From Planococcus kocurii (GTDB lineage Bacteria > Bacillota > Bacilli > Bacillales_A > Planococcaceae), in contig NZ_CP013661.2 in NCBI RefSeq assembly GCF_001465835.2, positions 1,852,501 to 1,916,500 on the forward strand: 64,000 nt of DNA, read 5' to 3'. Position 1 is the stretch's first letter. The number at the start of each line of letters is the position of its first letter. Position numbers and translations under genes: made by a program. Below the pieces are notes generated by a model. The model was not told where the DNA came from and made no database searches. It saw only the letters and a program-made list of their open reading frames with translations. This document shows, one piece after another, positions 1-8,359 of this stretch.

Positions 1-1
1 G

Positions 2-1495
2 ACCAGTTCTTCACAATCAACGGAAAAAGCAGCATCAGCCGATGGGAACTCAACAGGAGGCACTTTGAATATCGTTCGACTTTCAGATGCCACTAACTTA
101 GATCCACATTTCATCACGGATATCCCATCCGCGAATATCAACTACCAGAAAGTATATGAAAACTTAGTAAAGCCAGATGAAGATTTCGTACTTCAGCCAT
201 CACTTGCTAAAGAATGGACAGTGATTGATGATAAGACATGGGAATTCAAATTGAATGAAGGAATAACGTTCCACGACGGAGCTACATTTGATGCAGAAGC
301 GGTTAAAGCTACATTCGACCGTCTGTTAGACCCAGCAACAGGTTCGCCACAACGCGAGAAATTTTCAATGATTAAAGAAGTGAAAGTAGTAGATCCAACT
401 ACTGTGCAATTTCTTTTAGACTACCCATATGCACCACTGCTATCTATCTTAGCTAGTCAAGAAGGCAGTATCCTAAGTCCGAAAGCATTAGCGGAAGATC
501 CAGAGTCTTTGAGAGATAAGCCAGTTGGAACTGGACCATTTGTTTTTGAAGAGTGGAAAAGCGGTCAAGAAATTTCATTAACTAGAAACGAAGAATACTG
601 GGGTGAAAAAGCAAGCATTGATCGCGTCGTCTTCAAAGTTGTACCAGAAGATGCAACAAGACTTGCAATGATTGAAACCGGAGAAGCACACATTAATGAC
701 CAAGTTCCAGTCACTGAAATCGAACGAATTGAAGCTTCAAGTACGATGGGTCTTACACGTACAGAAGGACTTGCAGTAGAATTTCTAGGATTTAATACAC
801 AAAAAGCACCGTTGAATGATGTACGTGTCCGTAAAGCAATCAGTCATGCTATCGAACGCGAATCGATTATCTCAGGTGTTTATAACAATGTAGGAACTTT
901 GGCAAACTCGGCGATGAGCCCGAAAGTTTTTGGCCATAGTAAAAATACCAAACCTGCAGAATACGATTTAAACGAAGCGAAGAAATTACTGAAAGAAGCT
1001 GGAGCAGAGAACTTGAAAATTTCATTGCTGACAAGCGACAGAAAAGAACGGATCAATATGGCAGAAGTTATTCAGTCTCAATTAAAAGGAATTGGCATCG
1101 AAGTAGAAATTCAAGTAGTGGAATACGGAACGTTTATTGAAATGACAAACGCTGGAGAGCAACAGATGTATATTAGTGGTTGGGGTAATGCGACAGGTGA
1201 TGGCGATTACAATCAGTACAACCTGTTCCATACGGCGTCACAAGGACCTGCTGGTAACTCTTTCTACTACAGCAATCCAGAAGTAGACAAATTGATTGAA
1301 GCAGCACGTGAAGAAACAGACGACAACAAGCGATTGGAAATTTATGAAGAACTGGCACAAATGGAGCTTGACGATGCCGTATACGTACCCATTCGCAATT
1401 ACGAACATATGGCAGTACACAATGAAAAGGTCAGCGGCTACTGGTTGAATGCTGCAAACTATTTAATGATCGACAAAGTGAAAATTGCTGAATAA
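2..1495 (+). CDS. ABC transporter substrate-binding protein, family 5 (5'-truncated by window edge)
   Basis: Extracellular solute-binding lipoprotein of the peptide/nickel/glutathione (SBP family 5) class, which delivers oligopeptide-like ligands to an ABC importer. The frame is open to the first base. The first about 21 residues are a Ser/Thr/Gly-rich linker (TSSSQSTEKAASADG) typical of the stretch just after a lipobox, so the signal peptide and lipidated Cys lie upstream of the window. A TTG at 65 is an internal codon, not the start. The body shows family hallmarks: an N-terminal DPH segment, a KPVGTGPFVFEEWKSGQEI block, and the ARLAMIETGEAHI and LNDVRVRKAISHAIER blocks. The adjacent deaminase-like genes suggest, by inference, import of a compound they then process. 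Family assignment is firm; the ligand is unknown. Confidence 0.93.
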   Translation, partial: TSSSQSTEKAASADGNSTGGTLNIVRLSDATNLDPHFITDIPSANINYQKVYENLVKPDEDFVLQPSLAKEWTVIDDKTWEFKLNEGITFHDGATFDAEAVKATFDRLLDPATGSPQREKFSMIKEVKVVDPTTVQFLLDYPYAPLLSILASQEGSILSPKALAEDPESLRDKPVGTGPFVFEEWKSGQEISLTRNEEYWGEKASIDRVVFKVVPEDATRLAMIETGEAHINDQVPVTEIERIEASSTMGLTRTEGLAVEFLGFNTQKAPLNDVRVRKAISHAIERESIISGVYNNVGTLANSAMSPKVFGHSKNTKPAEYDLNEAKKLLKEAGAENLKISLLTSDRKERINMAEVIQSQLKGIGIEVEIQVVEYGTFIEMTNAGEQQMYISGWGNATGDGDYNQYNLFHTASQGPAGNSFYYSNPEVDKLIEAAREETDDNKRLEIYEELAQMELDDAVYVPIRNYEHMAVHNEKVSGYWLNAANYLMIDKVKIAE

Positions 1496-1510
1496 TATTA
1501 AAAAAATAAA

Positions 1511-1547
1511 CAGAAAAAGCACTATGCCTAGTGCTCTTTCTGTTTTT
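1511..1547 (+). terminator. Intrinsic terminator after the substrate-binding protein gene
   Basis: Twelve-base arms (CAGAAAAAGCAC and GTGCTCTTTCTG, one mismatch) around an 8 nt loop, followed by a T run. It lies between the SBP stop and the next ribosome binding site, so the SBP transcript probably ends or is attenuated here. Confidence 0.75.
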
Positions 1548-1563
1548 CAATGGAGGTACGAAC

Positions 1564-2790
1564 ATGAAAAATTACTGGTTAATGAACGTACGATTAGAAA
1601 AGGGCTTTAAAAGAGATGGCAATCGCATTACTGGAACTGAAACAGAAATCGTCCATTTAGAAATTGAAGAAGGCAAAATTAAGTCTATTTCTAAGGAATT
1701 ACCGAACAATTTGGTAGAAAAATACGATGCCGAACATCAACTTCTTCTGCCTTCTTTACGCGAAATGCATATTCATATCGACAAAACGTTTTACAGCGGA
1801 CCGTGGAAGGCGTGCACACCTATAACGAAAGGCATTTTCACGCGATTAGAAGAAGAAAAAGAGCTATTACCTAAACTGTTGCCAACTGCACAACAACGAG
1901 CAGAAAACATGATTGACATGCTGATTCGCAATGGTCATACGCATATTCGCACGCATTGCAACGTCGATCCGGTTATCGGATTGAAAAACCTTGAAGCAAC
2001 GATGCGAGCACTTGAAAACTACAAAGATGTCATCACCTACGATGTTGTCGCATTTCCTCAGCACGGCTTGCTTAGAAGCGATTCCGTAGAATTAGTGAGA
2101 GAAGCGATGAAAAACGGAGCGACTTTAGTGGGTGGCGTAGACCCAGCAACAGTGGATCGCCACATCGAACGCTCTTTATCAACGGTGTTCGATATAGCTG
2201 CCGAGCATAATGCAGGCATTGACTTGCACCTGCACGACCCAGATACACTCGGTGCTTTCACCTTTAGTCGACTGGCGGACTATACGAAACAAGCAAATAT
2301 GCAGGGACGTGTAACGATAAGTCACGGCATAGCATTAGGTGATTTAGAGGGAGATGTCCTTGCCTCAACACTTGCTGACTTGCGCGAAAGCCGGATTGAT
2401 GTAACGACGACGATTCCTATTAATCGTCCAACCATTCCAGTTGCAAAAATAGATCAGGCGGGTATCGAAGTTTCGCTTGGTCATGATAGCATTACGGATC
2501 ATTGGTCACCATTCGGCACAGGAAATACGATTCGGAAATTAGCAACTCTCGCAGAACGCTTTAAATACATTGATGAATATTCGTTAAATCGTCTTTTGAA
2601 ATACGCTACAGGTGGAATAACGCCTCTTAACGAACAAGGAGAAAGAGTATGGCCACAAATTGGTGATACTGCATCAATGATCTTAGTGAATGCAAGTTGT
2701 ACAGCAGAGGCAATTGCCAGAAGAGCTGACATAAAAGCTGTCTTTTTCAAAGGTCAAGAAATCAAAAATAAACTGCCGCAAATGCAGTGA
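1564..2790 (+). CDS. Cytosine-deaminase-like amidohydrolase, copy 1
   Basis: Metal-dependent hydrolase of the amidohydrolase superfamily, closest in motifs to CodA-type cytosine deaminases. Visible: the metal ligands HxH at about residues 69 and 71 (MHIHIDKTF), an HLHD segment, ISHG, and the C-terminal GHDSITDHWSPFG block that matches the CodA GHDD...DPWYPLG signature. CodA has Glu where this protein has Asp in the HLHD segment, and the Asp after GHD is Ser, so the substrate may not be cytosine. The start is the ATG preceded by GGAGG at 1551-1555; the longer open frame runs back through the terminator stem. The gene is 22 bp upstream of a paralogue and near an ABC binding protein, suggesting a salvage or catabolic operon for an N-heterocycle or related amide (inference). 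Confidence 0.85.
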   Translation: MKNYWLMNVRLEKGFKRDGNRITGTETEIVHLEIEEGKIKSISKELPNNLVEKYDAEHQLLLPSLREMHIHIDKTFYSGPWKACTPITKGIFTRLEEEKELLPKLLPTAQQRAENMIDMLIRNGHTHIRTHCNVDPVIGLKNLEATMRALENYKDVITYDVVAFPQHGLLRSDSVELVREAMKNGATLVGGVDPATVDRHIERSLSTVFDIAAEHNAGIDLHLHDPDTLGAFTFSRLADYTKQANMQGRVTISHGIALGDLEGDVLASTLADLRESRIDVTTTIPINRPTIPVAKIDQAGIEVSLGHDSITDHWSPFGTGNTIRKLATLAERFKYIDEYSLNRLLKYATGGITPLNEQGERVWPQIGDTASMILVNASCTAEAIARRADIKAVFFKGQEIKNKLPQMQ

Positions 2791-2812
2791 ACCGGTAGAA
2801 GGAGGAAATTTG

Positions 2813-4033
2813 ATGAGTACAGCATTATGGATAAAAAATGTTCTTTTAGAAAAAGGATTGAGTACATGCACCAACAACTCACTAGAAACAAACACTGCTC
2901 TTTATCATTTAAAGATTGAAGAGGGTAAAATTACAGAAAAAAAGCCAGCCACTGAAACCATTGAAACAGGTGTAAAAACGATGGATGCCAAAGGGCTACT
3001 CGGTCTGCCTTCTTTTAAAGAAATGCACAATCATTTAGATAAAACCTATCTTTCGCTCGACTGGAAAGCGTGCCAGCCGGTTTCTAGTTTAAAACAGCGA
3101 TTGAGTTTGGAAGCTATTGAACTAGAAGAGCTTTCCGAAACGACCGAGCAACGTGCCACAGCAATGATTCAGTTACTTCAATCAAAAGGCGCGACTCATA
3201 TCCGAACTCACGTAAATATTGATCCGTACGTCGGGCTTAAAAATCTAGAAGGCATACGCTCGGTATTAGAAGCTCATTCCGATCAGCTCAGTTACGATAT
3301 TGTGGCGTTTCCCCAACATGGTCTATTAAATGGAGAGGTTCCTGGATTGATGAAAAAAGCCATGCGTTCGGGTGCGACAATGGTTGGTGGATTAGACCCA
3401 GCTGGTATCGATAGAAACATTGAAAAGTCACTTGATACGATGATGAATATCGCGACTGAATTCGATGCCGATATCGATATTCACTTACATGACAGCGGAC
3501 AAGTCGGGTATTATACGACCGAGAAGCTAATCGAATTAACAAAACAAGCACAATGGCAAAATCGTGTCGCCGTCAGTCATGCGTTTAACTTGGGTGAATC
3601 GCCAATTGCTCAGCAAGAGAAAATAGCAAAAGAATTGGCAGAAGTCGGGATGGCTGTTATGTCGACTGTGCCGATTACAAAAACAATGCCACCTGTTGCC
3701 CTATTAGATCAACAAGGCGTAAACGTTCATTTTGGCTGTGACGGATTTTATGATTCCTGGTCGCCATATGGCTCAGGAGACTTGCTAGAAAAAGCTTCGC
3801 TGTATAGTGAAGTATTCCGGAAAAGTGACGAACGTGGCTTGGCCAATTCATTGAAGTTTATCACAAATGGAATTACCCCGTTATCCGATAAAGGGGACGT
3901 ATTGTGGCCAATTGTTGGCGATGATGCAGATTTTGTTTTTGTAGAAGCCTCATGTTCTGCTGAAGCAGTGGCTCGTACGCCAGAAAGAAAAGCTGTCGTA
4001 TTCCGTGGTAAGTTAGTATACGGAGAACTTTAA
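2813..4033 (+). CDS. Cytosine-deaminase-like amidohydrolase, copy 2
   Basis: Tandem paralogue of the preceding gene; long blocks are shared (THIRTHxNxDPxxGLKNLE, YDxVAFPQHGLL, NGITPL/GGITPL). It retains the HxH ligand pair (MHNHLDKTYL), HLHD and SHAF segments and the metal-binding Asp. However, the usual GHD triplet is GCD (GCDGFYDSWSPYG), a His to Cys change beside the catalytic Asp. The start is the ATG 7 bases after GGAGG (2801-2805); a TTG one codon earlier is too close. The two copies may form a heteromer or act on different substrates; the sequence does not decide. Same operon as copy 1 and the ankyrin/TPR gene (19 bp gap). Confidence 0.83.
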   Translation: MSTALWIKNVLLEKGLSTCTNNSLETNTALYHLKIEEGKITEKKPATETIETGVKTMDAKGLLGLPSFKEMHNHLDKTYLSLDWKACQPVSSLKQRLSLEAIELEELSETTEQRATAMIQLLQSKGATHIRTHVNIDPYVGLKNLEGIRSVLEAHSDQLSYDIVAFPQHGLLNGEVPGLMKKAMRSGATMVGGLDPAGIDRNIEKSLDTMMNIATEFDADIDIHLHDSGQVGYYTTEKLIELTKQAQWQNRVAVSHAFNLGESPIAQQEKIAKELAEVGMAVMSTVPITKTMPPVALLDQQGVNVHFGCDGFYDSWSPYGSGDLLEKASLYSEVFRKSDERGLANSLKFITNGITPLSDKGDVLWPIVGDDADFVFVEASCSAEAVARTPERKAVVFRGKLVYGEL

Positions 4034-4052
4034 GAGAAAAGTGGATAAGTAG

Positions 4053-5231
4053 ATGACGATAGATTTTAGCGATAAACGCCTCTTGTCAGCAAGTGCCTCG
4101 GGAGATGTAGAACAAGTCAGAATGTTGCTAGAGAAAAAAGTTAGTATTCAATACAAAGATGAATTTGAACAGACCGCATTGATGCGGTCTGTCTTATCCA
4201 ATCACTTTGCAATAACTGAATTTCTATTAAAAGAAGGAAGTAATCCGAATCATAAAGATTCTACGGGATTAAGTCCATTCATTGCAGCAGGAGCCAATGG
4301 TTTTTCAGCTACATTGAAGTTGATGACGCGATTTGGTGCAGATGTTACCGGTGTAAATCGATTTGGTGGTACAGCATTGCTACCATCTAGCGAAAAAGGC
4401 TATGCCAAAACGGTTCAATACTGTTTAGAAGCAGGTGTTCCAGTTAATCATGTAAACAAACTCGGCTGGACGGCTCTCCATGAAGCCGTTATTTTAGGCG
4501 ATGGAGGTCATTTGTATACGCTCGTCGTTCGATTACTACTAGAAGCAGGTGCCGATTTTCAAGTTAAAGATCGCCAAGGGTTAAACGCTTATGACCATGC
4601 TTATCAACTAAAGCAAACGACTATAATAGAACTTTTTGAAGGAAACTCGATAGAAGGTAGTTCTGGAGAAGTCAATTTGTCATCTTTTTATAAAAAAGAA
4701 AACTATGACGAAGGGTTAGAGATGGTTGAAAAAGCTTTTTCAACCGACAAAAATAACGGTGAACGGTATTTTTGGAAAGGATTAATGCTGCAGGAAACAA
4801 AAGCATACAGTTCTGCGATAACAGCTTATAGAAAAGCTATAGAATTAGATGATGAAGACAGCCAATTTTATTTCTACATCGCAAATTGCTATCGCTTATT
4901 GGAGCAGCCAGAAGAAGCATTGAACGTATTTGACAAGGCCATCACAAAAAATCCTGCAGCTTCTTTTTTCTTGTATCACAAATCTAATTACTTGCGCGAA
5001 CTTGGCAGACATCAAGAAGCAGTCTGTGTGATGAACCGGCTGTTAGAAAAGTCACCAGCACGCCCTGACTACCTATTTCATAAAGCAAATAGTTTACGAG
5101 CGATAGCGAGTCACAGTGAGGCAATCCAAGCGATGGATTTAGCTATCGCATTAGATGCCGACAATAAGTTATTCACAGAGCATAAAAATCGTTCCATTGA
5201 ATTACTGAACAAGAGCGGAAAAAAAGGCTAG
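4053..5231 (+). CDS. Ankyrin-repeat plus TPR protein
   Basis: Cytosolic 392-residue protein without signal peptide or membrane segment. The N-terminal half (about residues 5-195) has ankyrin repeats (for example DEFEQTALMRSVLSNHFAITEFLLKEG, LGWTALHEAVI...VVRLLLEAGADF). The C-terminal half (about 215-385) has tetratricopeptide-like helices (SAITAYRKAIELDDEDSQFYFYIANCYRLL and following units). Both are protein-binding scaffolds, so no catalytic activity is proposed. It lies 19 bp after the second amidohydrolase and is probably co-transcribed. A partner role for those enzymes is only a guess. The ribosome binding site is weak. Confidence 0.8.
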   Translation: MTIDFSDKRLLSASASGDVEQVRMLLEKKVSIQYKDEFEQTALMRSVLSNHFAITEFLLKEGSNPNHKDSTGLSPFIAAGANGFSATLKLMTRFGADVTGVNRFGGTALLPSSEKGYAKTVQYCLEAGVPVNHVNKLGWTALHEAVILGDGGHLYTLVVRLLLEAGADFQVKDRQGLNAYDHAYQLKQTTIIELFEGNSIEGSSGEVNLSSFYKKENYDEGLEMVEKAFSTDKNNGERYFWKGLMLQETKAYSSAITAYRKAIELDDEDSQFYFYIANCYRLLEQPEEALNVFDKAITKNPAASFFLYHKSNYLRELGRHQEAVCVMNRLLEKSPARPDYLFHKANSLRAIASHSEAIQAMDLAIALDADNKLFTEHKNRSIELLNKSGKKG

Positions 5232-5251
5232 TAAAATTCTCGTTTTTTTTC

Positions 5252-5308
5252 TTTTCACCATGACAAAAAGGCAGATCAAAATGATCTGCCTTTTTGTCAT
5301 GGTGAAAA
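5252..5308. terminator. Very long perfect hairpin (27 bp stem), probable bidirectional terminator
   Basis: Perfect inverted repeat: arms 5252-5278 and 5282-5308, loop AAA. The core AAAAAGGCAGATCA / TGATCTGCCTTTTT is a classic GC stem with A and T tails, able to terminate on both strands. It closes the amidohydrolase/ankyrin operon. Confidence 0.88.
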
Positions 5309-5507
5309 ATAACGGAGTATTGGCTACTTAAACGATGTTGCTAGACAAGAAGCGAGTACTATTATTTTTTTGCTGACAATCCGTTATACAAAATAAAAAA
5401 ATTAAATAAGGCTATCTAAATTTCGACTACCGCATTAATGAGAGGTACTTGCTAACATTAAAAAAGTAATGATACATTCAGCTAACTGAATTATCAGAGT
5501 ACAGCTA

Positions 5508-5536
5508 TTGATAATCAGCAGATATACCTGTATTAT
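5508..5536 (+). promoter_or_regulatory. Candidate sigma-A promoter of the GGDEF-EAL gene
   Basis: TTGATA (5508-5513), a 17 bp spacer and TATTAT (5531-5536). It lies about 165 bp upstream of the GTG start. The rest of the 5310-5700 gap is AT-rich; I see no ORF or structured RNA in it. Confidence 0.45.
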
Positions 5537-5700
5537 GGGTGTAATTTAGTTCGTTAGATACATGTGAATTGGAATCTAAAAGAGTGATGTGTATGAACTA
5601 TAAATCGAAATTCGTAAATGTTGCTAAATAAACTTTTCGTTACGTATGTCGTATTAATTATTTGTCATCTGTGTAATTGGTCAGAAAAGAGGGGTTTGTA

Positions 5701-8175
5701 GTGGATTACTATTCACTTAGTGATTACATGTTATCAATTACAATTGCCAGTATAGCGGCCTTTATTGGTATTACAGTCATAAGAAAAGTAGATTTCACAA
5801 GAGAGAACAAAAACAAAGTACGCATTCTCTCAATTATTGTTGGAGCCATCATTTATTTTACTTATCTCGACTCTTCCTTTTTAGACATTGGTTCACCGAG
5901 TAGTTTACTAACGGGTATCTTTGTTTTTCTTTTCAGTTCTTTTGCGGTTTATACGGCAGTACTTGCGATATGTTCTAAAGAAATTTCCTTTCAAAAATTA
6001 TTGTTGGGCGCCATCATTTTTGCTTGTTGCATTAGTTTAGTTAACTTTATTGATATTCGAACGGAAATGGTCGAGAAGAATCTAAAAATGAATATTTTAT
6101 TATTTGTTAGTGCGAACATTTTGCTGTTAGGTAACACAATTGCCACTTTTCGATTTATACGGCAGTTGAGAAAAATTGAGAAAGTAAATATTAGCTGGAT
6201 CATTTACGGAAGTATTGCAGTTGGCATCGCATTCGCGAGCATTCGATTTACATTGTTTTCCAGCATTACGCTATTTTCTAATATAGATCTGTTTAATAAT
6301 CGTGACATTCCGATTTCTAATTGGCTTTACCTAAATGACACGCTATTGCCGTTAACGATCAACGTGTTTGGCTTAGTATTCTTAGAACTGTTCCCAGGTT
6401 TTGTTTCAGACTTTTATAGTGAAAAACAAAAAGAGCTGATAAATAAAAATAAGCATCAATACGAGACACTGTTTGAAAACCAAGCGATTGCGATTTTTAC
6501 GCTAGATGCGAGCGGGAAAATAACTAAAATTAATAAGGCGACTCAAGAAATGTTAGGTTTTCAACTAAAGGAGTTAAAAGAATTGTCTTCGTTTAGTGAA
6601 TTGATTCATGCTCAACGAAAAGATGAGTTTCTAAGTTTATCGGTAATAGCCTTTAATGGGGAATCACAAATGTTCGAAACGAAGTTACTCACTCGTATGA
6701 AAACGGAGGTCAATGTACAAATCACGTTAGTGCCTAATTTTTTAGAAGAAGAGTTAACACATATCACTATTTTTGCAAAAGACATTTCGGAAATTGTTGA
6801 GGCGAGAGAAAAAATTCATCATATGGCTTACCATGATCCACTCACTCTCTTACCAAATAGAAGGTTTTTTGAAGAAGAGTTAAGTCGTAGAATTACTGCT
6901 TCTAGCCCCGACGCACAGATGGCTGTGTGTTTCTTGGATTTGGATCGTTTTAAGTTGGTGAACGATATATTGGGTCATCAAGCAGGAGATCATTTGCTTC
7001 AGGTGTTGGCAAATCGATTTACCGCTATGAACAAACAAGACCTAGTCATTTCAAGGTTAGGCGGGGATGAGTTTACTTTTCTGTTTTCGGATATTTCATC
7101 ACATGAAAATTTCGAAAAACAGGTAGAAGATGTTTTAAGTCAAATACAAACGCCGTTTCTTCTCGAAAATCAGGAATTTTACATAACAGGAAGTATCGGA
7201 ATAGCTTTATATCCTCAGGATAGTTGCTTTGGAGAAGATTTGATGAAATTTGCGGATGCGGCGATGTATAGTGCTAAGGAAAAGGGTAAAAACATGTATG
7301 AGTTTTATCAAAATCACCTGAAAGAAATGAACCCTAAACAATTGTTGTTAGAAGCAGATATGAGAAAAGCAGTAAAAGAAAAGCAATTCGAGATATATTA
7401 TCAACCTCAGATAAATTTCGCGACTGGAAAAGTATTTGGCGTAGAAGCTTTATTGAGATGGAATCATCCAGAGGAAGGGTTGATCAGTCCAGAAGATTTT
7501 ATTGCAACAGCGGAAGAAAACCAGTTGATTATTGAATTGGGGCAGTGGGTGTTAGCAGAGTCTAGTAAACAGGTTAAAATTTGGCAAGAAGCAGGACACA
7601 AGAAACTGCACTTGAGTGTAAACGTCTCCATTAAACAATTTTTCCACCAGAACTTTATCAAGAATATTGAAGAGATAGTTAAAAACACGGGCTATGCTCT
7701 TGACATGCTCGACTTAGAAATAACGGAAAGTATGGCTATTCGAGATGTAGAATATGCCAAGGATATTTTTGATAAGATAAGAAATCTCGGCATTTCAATT
7801 AGCATGGATGACTTTGGGACAGGCTATAGTTCGTTAAATCACTTAAAAAACTTTTCAATCGATCGCTTGAAGATTGATGGTTCTCTTGTTCAAGACATTG
7901 CAACCGATGAAAAAGCAAGAACCATCATCAATACCATCATTGTCATGGCCAAAAACTTAAAGTTAGTTTCGCTTGCGGAGCGAGTGGAAACGGTAGAGCA
8001 ACAAGATTACTTAACCGCTATCGGGTGTAATGAAGTACAAGGGTATTTGTATGCCAAACCTTTAAATCGAAATGAAATGACGAAGTTTTTGAAAGAGAAC
8101 TTTAATGCTAACTTGCTAAAAAGCTCACAAATGGATTACGTTCCTCCTAATTATTTAGGGGTGACAGACAATTAA
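5701..8175 (+). CDS. Membrane PAS-GGDEF-EAL cyclic-di-GMP enzyme
   Basis: Bifunctional c-di-GMP turnover protein in the membrane. The N-terminal about 230 residues hold about seven hydrophobic segments (a sensor of MHYT/7TM-like size, but I do not see the MHYT motif). A PAS domain (LFENQAIAIFTLDASGKI...) covers about 250-370, GGDEF about 380-535 and EAL about 550-800. The catalytic GGDEF motif is intact (SRLGGDEF, about residue 454), as are EALLRW (about 581) and DDFGTGYSSL, so both cyclase and phosphodiesterase activity are possible. The RxxD inhibitory site is not seen at its usual place (NKQD instead). The start is GTG with GAGGGG at 5689-5694; a TTG at 5677 has no ribosome binding site. 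A c-di-GMP riboswitch lies 28 kb away at about 36.0 kb. Confidence 0.9.
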   Translation: MDYYSLSDYMLSITIASIAAFIGITVIRKVDFTRENKNKVRILSIIVGAIIYFTYLDSSFLDIGSPSSLLTGIFVFLFSSFAVYTAVLAICSKEISFQKLLLGAIIFACCISLVNFIDIRTEMVEKNLKMNILLFVSANILLLGNTIATFRFIRQLRKIEKVNISWIIYGSIAVGIAFASIRFTLFSSITLFSNIDLFNNRDIPISNWLYLNDTLLPLTINVFGLVFLELFPGFVSDFYSEKQKELINKNKHQYETLFENQAIAIFTLDASGKITKINKATQEMLGFQLKELKELSSFSELIHAQRKDEFLSLSVIAFNGESQMFETKLLTRMKTEVNVQITLVPNFLEEELTHITIFAKDISEIVEAREKIHHMAYHDPLTLLPNRRFFEEELSRRITASSPDAQMAVCFLDLDRFKLVNDILGHQAGDHLLQVLANRFTAMNKQDLVISRLGGDEFTFLFSDISSHENFEKQVEDVLSQIQTPFLLENQEFYITGSIGIALYPQDSCFGEDLMKFADAAMYSAKEKGKNMYEFYQNHLKEMNPKQLLLEADMRKAVKEKQFEIYYQPQINFATGKVFGVEALLRWNHPEEGLISPEDFIATAEENQLIIELGQWVLAESSKQVKIWQEAGHKKLHLSVNVSIKQFFHQNFIKNIEEIVKNTGYALDMLDLEITESMAIRDVEYAKDIFDKIRNLGISISMDDFGTGYSSLNHLKNFSIDRLKIDGSLVQDIATDEKARTIINTIIVMAKNLKLVSLAERVETVEQQDYLTAIGCNEVQGYLYAKPLNRNEMTKFLKENFNANLLKSSQMDYVPPNYLGVTDN

Positions 8176-8195
8176 AAATTAGTTCTAATGAATGT

Positions 8196-8225
8196 AAAGC
8201 TGTTGAGTTCTCGACAGCTTTTTTT
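8196..8225 (+). terminator. Intrinsic terminator after the GGDEF-EAL gene
   Basis: Stem AAAGCTGTTGAG / CTCGACAGCTTT (12 bp with one G-T pair) followed by a T run. Confidence 0.85.
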
Positions 8226-8286
8226 GCTACCTACAGAAACAGTAGTCTTGTCGTGAAGGGAACGACAAAGTTGACTTTGCTTGTTA

Positions 8287-8316
8287 TTGAATACGCTTCC
8301 AATTATGAACTATGAT
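8287..8316 (+). promoter_or_regulatory. mtlA promoter with overlapping cre-like operator
   Basis: TGAATACGCTTCCA at 8288-8301 differs from the CcpA cre consensus (TGNAANCGNTNNCA) at one fixed position. It overlaps a possible -35 TTGAAT (8287-8292), with TATGAT (8311-8316) 18 bp further on. A cre over the -35 box would give glucose repression of the mannitol operon, as known for other Bacillales PTS operons. A 7 bp inverted repeat, TTGTCGT / ACGACAA, lies upstream at about 8248-8268 and could be an MtlR site. Confidence 0.6.
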
Positions 8317-8359
8317 AAAGAAACAACATAACTAACTATTTTGAGAAAGGGAGGATCAC

